From positions 98,159,686 to 98,223,685 of the forward strand of contig CM026390.1 in the NCBI GenBank assembly GCA_014843695.1: a DNA stretch of 64,000 bases, given 5' to 3'. Under the pieces are notes generated by a model. The model did no database searches. It saw only the letters and a list, made by a program, of their open reading frames with translations, and was not told where the DNA came from. The position numbers and the translations under genes were made by a program. This document shows positions 1 through 49,000 of the stretch, piece after piece; within the stretch, counting starts at the first letter, position 1, and every line of letters starts with the position of its first letter. This stretch comes from Archivesica marissinica. Its lineage: Eukaryota; Mollusca; Bivalvia; Venerida; Vesicomyidae.

Positions 1-41
1 AGACTACTTCGATAACTGGATTTAAATTCTTCCAATGGTGT

Positions 42-246
42 GTTGTTTCGGGGTGTCCAGTTAGTTTACAATTGGGACTGGCGCCTTGCCGTGACAGGCA
101 ACTGAGTTTGAATACGTCATTTTGCTGCATCTCTGTGCCCCCAGTTGTTTCGGGGTGTCCAGTTAGTTTAGAATTGGGACTGGCGCCTTGCCGTGACAGG
201 CAACTGAGTTTGAATACGTCATTTTGCTGCATCTCTGTGTCCCCTG
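42..246. repeat. 102-bp tandem duplication, 2 copies
   Basis: Copies start at gttgtttcgg, positions 42 and 144, and differ at only a few positions. The match stops near 246 inside ctctgtg. Confidence 0.85.
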
Positions 247-424
247 GAGGTATGACAGTTTTGGTTCCATATCTGATATTGGAATTTCTATGTAAATGAA
301 ATGTGAAACCACAATGTTTAGCTCTGTTGCGTAGCGTATAACCTGAACAGTCATGGTACTCCAGTACGGCATAGCACAAGGAGACCGACAAACTAAAGGT
401 TTGCTCGGTTGAGGTGTCTGTAGG

Positions 425-638
425 CAAGAGACATGCGCGTCCGCTTCAGGTGCAAATGGCATACGTTAGAGCCCTGCTATAGCTGTTACGATTATACCCT
501 TAGGCAAGGAGGTATTTAAATTCCATGTTGCATCTTCTCGTGGCAATGGATTCCATCAGGAATGAGGTCTCGAGAGTTATTTATATCAAGTTCTAAGAAC
601 TTGTTTCACAATCGAGCTAAAATAAATTTGTATAAACT
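425..638 (+). mobile_element. Family-A SINE, decayed, with extra tail copy after it
   Basis: This is the diverged head (cgcttcaggtgc), body (gatggattccatcaggaatg) and tail (gcaatcgagctaaaataaat) of SINE family A. A second tail copy ends at about 775. Confidence 0.6.
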
Positions 639-798
639 AAGTGACTTAAATCCACATTGGTTCTTTTCTCTCCTTCCTGGAGATGTACTCCATCAATGAT
701 GTGTTGAGGGCGATTAGACTGACGTTATAAGAACTTGGTTCGCAATCGAGCTAAAATAAATTTGTATTGACTAAACCCATGTATTTATTTCACTTCAG

Positions 799-38472
<37,674 letters not shown>

Positions 38473-39059
38473 ACAAGACACTTTGTGATAGATTTATTTA
38501 TATTCTTAATTTGGGAAACTTCTCGAAAGTGGACACTCGGAGTGCATCTGACTAGCGCATACATCTGACCAGTATATATATATATATATCTGACGAGTGC
38601 GTGCTTGTGACTTGAGCGTATGTCAGATTACATATGACATGTGAATGCACCTGACAGACTATCCAGGAATAGATATAGAAACAATTAGCTGATGCGTTAG
38701 CTACATGTATATTGAATTCAGAAAGAAAACTATTATATATCAACTTCACTTTTACAGTTGCCGATTAAAAATTAAAAAATACTGATTATATAAATATAGT
38801 GTCTTCTGCACTACATATATGTACATCATTTAATTCTACAAGAAGGTATATGCTACGCATGCCATGAGTAGTCGGATTGGTCCTACTTGGGATGCAGCTC
38901 TCGGATCGTCTTGTGAAAGATTCCTCTGTAGGCTCGGAGAACAGTTACGGATGCTCAACATGCAACTCAAATGTAGTGTCCATAATGTTCAAAATGCTGT
39001 AGTTATGCTTATGCAGTATTGTATATATATTCTATACATATCCACATTGTCTAAGGAGT

Positions 39060-39435
39060 GGTGGTAGTGCTTGGGTATGCCCGGAAGAAAACCCGTTGAA
39101 TTGTTTGAGTGGTTGTAGTGTTTGTGCATGTCCGAAATATTGCTTGGAACGAAACCTGGGTTTTCCTCGACCAATAATGACTTCAAAGTTGCCATTTGAC
39201 CACTTGCTGTTGCTACCTCCATGGTGGATATGTTGTACGCCCACCGAGCCCGATGGGTTACGAGTTCAAGCTCTGTCAGAACGTGGTGTCCTTGCGCAAG
39301 ACACTTAAATCCACATTGCATCCGCTCTCTTCATCACGGTGATGTAGTCCATCAGGAGAGAGGTCTAGAGTGCGAGTAAGCTAGTGTTGTTATGATCTTG
39401 TTTCGCAATCGAGCTAAAATAAATATGTAGAAAGC
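39060..39435 (+). mobile_element. Composite SINE: family-F-like body then variant family-A tail
   Basis: aatattgcttggaacgaaacc and ctcgaccaataatgactt resemble the family-F body. From 39240 box B gggttacgagttcaagctc leads to gatgtagtccatcaggagag and the family-A tail. Confidence 0.55.
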
Positions 39436-39489
39436 TATTGCTGTAGATTCACACCCCAAAACAGGCATTATGGAATCAACATTATGTAT

Positions 39490-39690
39490 ACGGTCTCCAT
39501 GGCCTAGTGGTTAAGTCATCCGCCTACGGAGCGGGAGGTCGAATGTTCGAACCTAGTTGGGGGTTCTGATAGGGCCGGTTGGTGAGCTGCCATGCCAGCT
39601 AGTTAAATAATAGGTGTCTCATATGTCAGTAATGGCTGGCCCTTTCAATAGAGGTGACGCTATAATAAACAAACACTTTACTTTATAATT
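39490..39690 (+). mobile_element. Family-E SINE
   Basis: ggtctccatggcctagtgg, gcctacggagcgggaggtcg, box B atgttcgaaccta, to ctggccctttcaatagagg. Confidence 0.8.
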
Positions 39691-40924
39691 AATTGGTACT
39701 GTACATTTTATTTGTGATGCTGCTATTGAGGGAATACTATTTACATGTATATTCATGTCCTACATAGTGTTTTGCATGTAGGTGCTCTTATTTGTGTTGA
39801 TTGTACATAATAGATGTATATATAATTATGAATTGCCTCTACGATACACGTGCGTAGATGTACAGGTGTTATGATGTATGAAAGAGATAAAAATATTGCA
39901 ATACTGTTGTTGTTTATGTGCAAATACAGTTTGTTCAACAGTCAACTTTGCTTCAAATGCTGGGAAAATACTAGCCTGGGAATAGGCGTCGATATATTTT
40001 GCCTGGTCAGTCAAATAAATATATTTTAACACCGAAACTATTAATTGGGCCGTATTAAGTTTCCGAACATGTCATTTGGCTAGAAGTTAAAAAGTGACAA
40101 ATCGACGAGACCCAGGCTGGGAAAATACACCAGCTGATTGGCTGCATGACCTCAGCTACTTCGTCTGTTATATAGACAATAAAATATCCCACATAAACGT
40201 GTGTACCATTGCCGAAATAAAGTTGTAATATACAAATTTCAGGGTGCAAGCCTCTATACACATTCACACTATTCCATACAGCAATCATTTAATAAGGCAC
40301 AAAGTAAAATTTGAACCACGCCCACAAACCCTTAATCTTCACTTAACGGTTACTCAAGTAACACCACACATCATGGCGTTACCGTTAATTATCAAGGATT
40401 CGATCTTGTCCACTGTACTATGTTAATACCTCCAGGTTGCTTTCTTTATTGCCGGTGACAAGTTTGTGGATGTGAAATCTGGGGTTGGGGTTAGATATAG
40501 CGCTATGCAGTCTACTGTTCTGGTGCATTGTAAACCACAACCATTACCAACCCACAATGTTACCTGTTATTTTGTATAAGTGCCTAAAAAAAGTAAAAAT
40601 ACAAACGTGAGATCTACTAGTATCATTTCTCTTGCCTCTATAACGTATACATGTAATAAATCCTGAACGTTTAGGTTTCCTTCTGTTCATGGTCTCAAAT
40701 TTATTCGTAATTGAAATGTGTGCTACAACTATTGTAGTTATATCTTGTTATTCATTTGTAAATGCATTGTACGTGTATTTAAGCACAGACAAGTAAAAAT
40801 TATAATACAAGTGTAATTCGTTGTTTGTTTTACATACAAAAAATGCTTGATTTTGCATGACCTTGATTGGTGAACCTGAAGTTCGCGAAGAGTGACTTAT
40901 TTGAAATGCCATATGAGGTTTCCT

Positions 40925-41015
40925 ACAGTCAAGTCTGTGCAAAGCAGCGAGCCAAGGGAATCACAGAAAGTGGCTGCTTTGGACAGATGGCTGCTTAACA
41001 AATGTCAAATGTATA
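40925..41015. mobile_element. TA-flanked MITE, family M, partial
   Basis: tacagtcaagtctgtgcaaagcagcg then gaaagtggctgctttgg and ggctgcttaac; the right half is lost. Confidence 0.6.
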
Positions 41016-41833
41016 CCTTAATATGACTCGGCATTTTGTCTGTATACACAAAGAAAGAATGTACGTACCCCGATTATGATCAGTAATGTCACTTTCCTCG
41101 TTTATATTTCCAACTAGAAAAAGGAAACCTCAATTCGTTATTTTGGGATCGGGTCAATGCATCCAGAAGTGTATTAGTTATTTTCCCTGATGGTGCCAGG
41201 TACAGAAGATGCTCCAATTCCAGAAGTATCCCTGGTTATTTTACATGTCTGTTAGTCGTGTAAATGAGCCTCAGAGGTATTTCTCATATGGTGTTTTTAC
41301 TATTGTCCCTTTTGTTGTTTGGATATATTGTGTACTACTAACTTTATCTCCAATAATGTGAACCATATCATTAAATTAATATCGAAAGAACAAATTAGAA
41401 AGAGGTAACGGTATATATTATTATATCTGGGAGAAAACACGATATATTGAGAGATTAATTATTGGATCTTCAAATCTTTTAATACAGTAGAATAGCACGG
41501 ACAAATTATTCCCAGCGTCGAAGTGAGGCAATGGTCCCAAAATATCTTCTTGTTTTTTTAACAATTACGCTGAGAATAAGGCCGAGATAGTGATGCGAGT
41601 CCGGCGCTGAGAGTGGTCCAGCCAGATTGTATGAGGTGGGTACACCCCCCTCGGATAATTTTGAACCTCCAGATCATCTGTCGTGTATTTTAACACATTT
41701 TGCCAACACGAAAGCTTTGCAGCGAACAGATTATATATAATATTGCTGAACAAATTGATTTTAAATAACTTGAGCATTGTGTATTATCCGATCATTTGGT
41801 AGACCACCGAACGGCTCATTATCATAAATCGGT

Positions 41834-42093
41834 CCACCTCTGTGGTCGAGTGGTTAAGGTCGCTGACTTGTATACCACTGTAACCTATCATCACTGATGG
41901 TCACGGGTTCGAGCCCCGCTCAGACCATGTCACATTTATATGAAAAAGTTGGCAGTTTCTTACGGAGGTTGGTGCACCCAAATACTGGTTAACCGCTGGA
42001 GCCTGCCCAGGAAATGTGTTGTTAGGTAAACTGCCCACCACGATATAGCCCAAAATGGTGCTAATGCAGGCGTAAAACCCGAAATATAATATA
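41834..42093 (+). mobile_element. Family-C SINE, full length
   Basis: cacctctgtggtcgagtgg, box B cgggttcgagccccgct, ctggttaaccgctggagcc, end gcgtaaaacccgaaatataa. Confidence 0.87.
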
Positions 42094-42984
42094 ACAATCA
42101 TAAATCTGATACCACGAAATATACGTACATAATAAATAAATCGTAATTGACCGAAAATTGGTCTGGTCATGGCCCAGGTATCATTTTAAATCGACTAAAT
42201 GGCAGGCCCGTAGCCACACTGAGGCACTTGCCTCGGTTAGAATTTGGCAAGTATAGGATACAACAGGAAAACAATAGAAACGCTTATTTGCTCAATCTTA
42301 TTTATACATTTGAATAGAATTTCGCATGACCACGAACCACCCTGAGAGTTTAGCCTCGGTTATTTTTCATCTTCTGGCTACGGCACTGAATGTTGTGTGT
42401 ATAATTATAGTGTCATGCCTATGGTGTCCCTTTAAAAACTTATTACAAGAACTACTTAGGGGCCTTAACACCGCTCCATTCTTAGGGTCAGGAGTATTGA
42501 TCATTCCACACACCACCTCCATGTGCGCACTATTCAATGTTGTTATCATACATTAATTGTTTACACAAATTAGCCGAGGACGTCAATAACGGTTCAATCT
42601 ACCCAATTCGCTCATAGAAGTCGCCCGCCTGGACGTATTATTTTGCGAATTTAGTGTTGCAATACTCTGTTGTATGTTTACTCCAGCACCGGCCAAATTT
42701 CCCGCAGAAAGTTGTGTTTTCTTTCAACACTGCCAGAACCAGAATTGCAGATTACCCAATGGCACTGACTGTGTTACGTGTGTATACATGTTGAATTTAC
42801 ATTCACTCCACAAACCACACTACCGGGCAAATTCATACTTCCTTGGCTGGCACATGCTAAGAAATGGCACATGAGATGTATCCTCACAGACGTGTGACTT
42901 TTACGGACACCGACTCGATTCCAATGACATCCAAAAGGCAACTTAAAACTTAAACAAACTACAATTTCACTATTTTTATCGAAG

Positions 42985-43062
42985 ATGGAGTCGCTTATTG
43001 TTAGGAGATTGTGCTATTTGCACGTGAAACAAGTTAGCAAAGGCGGACAACCCTGGAGACAG
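42985..43062 (+). CDS. SCO1: SCO1 exon 1 (start codon, transit peptide)
   Basis: ATG in the context gaagATGG is followed by 26 codons with five Lys/Arg and only one acidic residue, typical of a mitochondrial presequence. It ends WRQ|gtgaga in phase 0. No TATA box is evident upstream. Confidence 0.82.
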
Positions 43063-46000
43063 GTGAGATAACAAGAAATGTTATTACGTAAGCCAATTAA
43101 AGCCAGTCGGGTATATACTGTGTTCAGGTATAAGACCACTATATATATTTAGTAGTTTCACATACCAAATGTGGTAATAAACACCAGATAAGGACTGGTA
43201 CCATCACAACTATACTTTTAAATCTTAAGATAATAATAAAAGTGACACCTGCATATAGCATTTTGTTCCTGACAATCTTCTACGAAATTGCCACATCCCA
43301 GTTGTGTTTTTGTGGGCTACATTGGTACATGACAATTCAACTGCAAGGAGACTACAATTTCATCTTAGCCAATGATTGCAAGAACGGAGTTGAAGACTTC
43401 ACTTGTGTGCTAGTATAAAATTTGAAAATTTTTATATTGTATTTTCATCTTGTATATATTGCAAAATACATGTATGTAGGTCAAATGAAGGGCAAATAGA
43501 TATATTTGGAATTTTTCTACCCCCGCAGTCCGCATTGATATCTGCAGAACTAATCTCAATTGCCTTGTCAATCGTAATCTGCAGAACTAATCTCGAATGC
43601 CTCGGCAATGCATCTTCGTATCCCCTGGAAATGTTCAACAAAGTCGTATTAAAGATAAATCGACCGCAAAGACATGTAAACCATCAAAAATAAATAATAT
43701 TCTCTTACATGTGTATAAATTGGGAGTATTTGTGATTTTAAAAACGGAAATAGACGTATTAAAATGTCTGATTAGTTAATGAAACTGAAAATAATAAGAT
43801 TGTAAAACGACATGAATAAAATAATAAGTGATTTTAATAGATGTCCTAGATATTGACCTAAAATAAATACTTTTATAATGAATAAAAACTAAACAACTGT
43901 CACTAATCACAGTCGCGATGCTTCATTTTTCTTGAATTAACCCTTTCCCTCATAGAAGCACCTCTCGACGCCATTACCAATACGACATACATTGACAATG
44001 TAGTAGCCAAACCAATGTTCATAATAAAGGCCAGAATCTCATGTAGTCCCAGTAATATCTATGGAGGTGGGATAGATATGGCGACTACTTATCCACTGCA
44101 TGATAGCTAAATGGCTGTCGTTTGTATGGAGATATAATAGTATATTAACCAAAATCTCTTTGAGGAAAGGGCTAAATGGCTGTCGTTTGTATGGAGATAT
44201 AATAGTATATTAACCTAAATCTCTATGAAGGAAAGGGTTAAATGGCTGACGCTTGTATGGAGATATGGGTCCGCCTCCGTGATCGAGTGGTTACGGTCGC
44301 TGACTTGTATGCCACTGTAACCTATCATCACTGATGGTCACGGGTTCGAGCCCCGCTCAGACCGTGTCTCATTTATATGAAAAAGTTGGCAGTTTCTTAT
44401 GGAGGTTGGTGCACCCAAGTACTGGTTAACCGTTGGAGCCTGCCCAGGAAAGGTGTTGTTAGGTAAACTGGCCGCCGGCGATATAGCCCAAAATGGTGCT
44501 GATGCAGGCGTAAAACCCGAAATATAAATAAAAAATAAAATTGTATGGAGATATAATAGTATATTAATCTAAATCTCTATGAAGGAAAGGGCTAAATGAC
44601 TACCGTTTGTATGGAGATATAATAGTATATTAACCTAAATCTCTATGAAGGAAAGGGTTAAATGGCTGTCGTTTGTATGGAGATATAATAGTATATTAAC
44701 CTAAATCTCTATGAAGGAAAGGGCTAAATGGCTGTCGTTTGTATGGAGATATAATAGTATATTAACCTAAATCTCTATGAAGGAAAGGGTTAAATGGCTG
44801 TCGTTTGTATGGAGATATAATAGTATATTAACCTAAATCTCTATGAAGGAAAGGGTTAAATGGCTGTCGTTTGTATGGAGATATAATAGTATATTAACCT
44901 AAATCTCTATGAAGGAAAGGGTTAAATGGCTGTCGTTTGTATGGAGATATAATAGTATATTAACCTAAATCTCTATGAAGGAAAGGGTTAAATGGCTGTC
45001 GTTTGTATGGAGATATAATAGTATATTAACCTAAATCTCTATGAAGGAAAGGGTTAAATGGCTGTCGTTTGTATGGAGATATAATAGTATATTAACCTAA
45101 ATCTCTATGAAGGAAAGGGTTAAATGGCTGTCGTTTGTATGGAGATATAATAGTATATTAACCTAAATCTCTATGAAGGAAAGGGTTAAATGGCTGTCGT
45201 TTGTATGGAGATATAATAGTATATTAACCTAAATCTCTATGAAGGAAAGGGTTAAATGGCTGTCGTTTGTATGGAGATATAATAGTATATTAACCTAAAT
45301 CTCTATGAAGGAAAGGGTTAAATGGCTGTCGTTTGTATGGAGATATAATAGTATATTAACCTAAATCTCTATGAAGGAAAGGGTTAAATGGCTGTCGTTT
45401 GTATGGAGATATAATAGTATATTAACCTAAATCTCTATGAAGGAAAGGGTTAAATGGCTGTCGTTTGTATGGAGATATAATAGTATATTAACCTAAATCT
45501 CTATGAAGGAAAGGGTTAATGGCTGTCGTTTGTATGGAGATATAATAGTATATTAACCTAAATCTCTATGAAGGAAAGGGTTAAATGGCTGTCGTTTGTA
45601 TGGAGATATAATAGTATATTAACCTAAATCTCTATGAAGGAAAGGGTTAAATGGCTGTCGTTTGTATGGAGATATAATAGTATATTAACCTAAATCTCTA
45701 TGAAGGAAAGGGTTAAATGGCTGTCGTTTGTATGGAGATATAATAGTATATTAACCTAAATCTCTATGAAGGAAAGGGTTAAATGGCTGTCGTTTGTATG
45801 GAGATATAATAGTATATTAACCTAAATCTCTATGAAGGAAAGGGTTAAATGGCTGTCGTTTGTATGGAGATATAATAGTATATTAACCTAAATCTCTATG
45901 AAGGAAAGGGTTAAATGGCTGTCGTTTGTATGGAGATATAATAGTATATTAACCTAAATCTCTATGAAGGAAAGGGTTAAATGGCTGTGGTTTGTATGGA

Positions 46001-49000
46001 GATATAATAGTATATTAACCTAAATCTCTATGAAGGAAAGGGTTAAATGCCTGTCGTTTGTATGGAGATATAATAGTATATTAACCTAAATCTCTATGAA
46101 GGAAAGGGTTAAATGGCTGTCGTTTGTATGGAGATATAATAGTATATTAACCTAAATCTCTATGAAGGAAAGGGTTAAATGGCTGTCGTTTGTATGGAGA
46201 TATAATAGTATATTAACCTAAATCTCTATGAAGGAAAGGGTTAAATGGCTGTCGTTTGTATGGAGATATAATAGTATATTAACCTAAATCTCTATGAAGG
46301 AAAGGGTTAAATGGCTGTCGTTTGTATGGAGATATAATAGTATATTAACCTAAATCTCTATGAAGGAAAGGGTTAAATGGCTGTCGTTTGTATGGAGATA
46401 TAATAGTATATTAACCTAAATCTCTATGAAGGAAAGGGTTAAATGGCTGTCGTTTGTATGGAGATATAATAGTATATTAACCTAAATCTCTATGAAGGAA
46501 AGGGTTAAATGGCTGTCGTTTGTATGGAGATATAATAGTATATTAACCTAAATCTCTATGAAGGAAAGGGTTAAATGGCTGTCGTTTGTATGGAGATATA
46601 ATAGTATATTAACCTAAATCTCTATGAAGGAAAGGGTTAAATGGCTGTCGTTTGTATGGAGATATAATAGTATATTAACCTAAATCTCTATGAAGGAAAG
46701 GGTTAAATGGCTGTCGTTTGTATGGAGATATAATAGTATATTAACCTAAATCTCTATGAAGGAAAGGGTTAAATGGCTGTGGTTTGTATGGAGATATAAT
46801 AGTATATTAACCTAAATCTCTATGAAGGAAAGGGTTAAATGGCTGTCGTTTGTATGGAGATATAATAGTATATTAACCTAAATCTCTATGAAGGAAAGGG
46901 TTAAATGGCTGTCGTTTGTATGGAGATATAATAGTATATTAACCTAAATCTCTATGAAGGAAAGGGTTAAATGGCTGTCGTTTGTATGGAGATATAATAG
47001 TATATTAACCTAAATCTCTATGAAGGAAAGGATAACTAGTGATATGTTTCATTGTGGCAATACTTCTCAACTTGTTCTTGTTTTGAGAAATGTTATCCAT
47101 CTTAACTCTTTCTATTTTCAGCTGACAACATTAAACAAACGGATACTGTCGTCAACCAGTATAATGAACCCCAGAACTTACTGCACAAAGTCAGACGAAC
47201 CATCAAACAAGCCACAAGCAGGAAAACTACCTCCTGTATGAACCTTTTTTTCTTATCAACATTTTTATGATCTTTTTTTTTATGGGACCCCCTTCGTGAT
47301 ACCCCATTTATAAATCTCCGTTAGATATGGTAGGCGTTGGAGACCAATCCCCTACCAACCATACAAATGTTGATATATAATAATTAGGGATGTCAACGAG
47401 TAGTGATTTTGGTACTTGAGTACTCAGAAAGGTATTCGATCGAGTACTCGGTTACCGTTACCGTGGATTATGCTTCTTGTCTCGTCAATCAGAGGTGAGG
47501 CCTTCTGCTGGATGCTTCAGCCTCAGATGAGTATGCAGGTTGGTAGTGCCACCAGTAAATGTCAGACTGCATCGCACAACTTGCAAGAAACAATCTTGTC
47601 AAGTCTTTCAAAGTACTTCCATACCACAGATTTAGGTGGAGGCATTCTCACAATTCACTTATATTACTATACTACTATTATATTCTAAAGATCTCTTCAC
47701 AGTTTAACAGCGTTATTAAACTTTAATGACAAAAGTTACGATATTTATTATTTAACAACTATTTCGGTATTGCCCTGCTATGGGTAGCTGCTTAAAGTTC
47801 TAAATTGAGTAATCAATTAAGTGTCAATTATAACATCAAAACAAGTTCCGACCACCAGACAAAAGCTGTCATTCACACGACAGACAATCGGACGACCCGC
47901 CTCAGTAGTGACGACAATGATAAAACAATTTGCATCAAACTTACGCTTCCCAATTAAGTTGAATCAACACCGTAATTATTTGGTCACTGTAGCCGGCTCT
48001 GTGTGATATACAGGTATTGTTAATCACCATGACACGCTGTATATTGCATTGTTTGGTACAGCGGAAGTTTCGCTAATCCCACTGATCACGATTTGTTCAC
48101 AGGCAACTCCGTATTTGCGCAAAATAAAGATTTGTTGATTTTATTTTTTTTAACCGAGTACTCGATTATCTGAAAAGTATTCGATACTCGGACGTTCGAT
48201 CGAGTACTCGAGTACTCGTTGACATCCCTTATAATAATGTAACCCAGGTGATAAAAACATGCAGCTAGTCCAGGATTTGAACCGGGGACCTCGCTAACAG
48301 GCGATGTACCAAGAAACAAAGACAAACAAATATCATAATTTTAATTAAGTTTTTTTAAACATTCAGATCGAAGGTGTCGTATAAATAAATATGTGGATCC
48401 CCTAGTCCCACTCTGTGGCTCTAGTTACCTGACGTTCTGTTCACGTAATGTTAATGACGTGATAATAACGTTCACCTGTTGAACTACTGATCCCCCACCC
48501 CCTTTGATCCACATCTGTATTTAATCCCCACAACAAACAAGCGTATGAACGAACAAAACTATCTTATAAAGTTAAATTCATTTTCACTGCACCGCAGTGG
48601 TGATGTAGGCAAGACTCCTCAGATCGAAGGTGTCGTTTAAATCAATATGCTGATCCCCTAGCCCCATTCTGTGGCTCTAGTTACCTCCCCTGACATTCCG
48701 TTCACAGAATGTGATATAGGCAAGACTCTGGTATAAATATCCACATTGCCTCTTCTCTTTCCCTCCTGACTGGATCGTATTAGGAATGTCGACTTGATAA
48801 TGAGCAGGGCCCGCGCTGCAAGTCGCCAGAGTAGCCATATGCTAAAAAAAAGTTGTAGATTATGGGCATACAGCATTGAAGTGGTACAATTGCATGATAC
48901 ATTACAATATATTATAATAAATATACTATCAAAACTCTTGTTTGAGAAAAATAGTGCGCGGCAGAATTGGCTAAAAAGGAGCACAGATTTGGCTACAAAA

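Larger units (their letters stand above)
1..798. other. COPB2 upstream intron: diverged repeats only
   Basis: No COPB2 exon is visible. The stretch holds a two-copy 102-bp tandem duplication (42-246), a 120-bp dispersed repeat (about 318-440, also at 1919-2050) and a decayed family-A SINE with an extra tail copy. Confidence 0.6.
38473..42984. other. COPB2-SCO1 intergenic region
   Basis: No protein gene was recognised. It holds a variant family-A/F-like SINE (39060-39435), a family-E SINE (39490), a family-M fragment (40925) and a family-C SINE (41834). The stretches 39700-40920, 41015-41830 and 42095-42984 look unique and non-coding; COPB2's 3' UTR and the SCO1 promoter must lie at the two ends. 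Confidence 0.6.

Noticed and set aside
38764..38776. COPB2 poly(A) signal
   Set aside because: Only ATTAAA variants in an A/T-rich stretch. Mentioned with the last exon but not called as a feature.
38864..39067. 67-codon ORF after COPB2
   Set aside because: Short, in probable 3' UTR, no family resemblance. It could be chance.
42326..42556. 76-codon ORF upstream of SCO1
   Set aside because: No splice link to SCO1 exon 1, and the opposite strand is open as well. Coding evidence absent.
43403..43693. 96-codon ORF in SCO1 intron 1
   Set aside because: Overlapping ORFs on both strands, no recognisable domain, and SCO1 is complete in phase without it.
47416..47688. 90-codon ORF as a SCO1 exon or separate gene
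   Set aside because: It lies within the hAT-like MITE at 47385-48230; no similarity or splice continuity was recognised.
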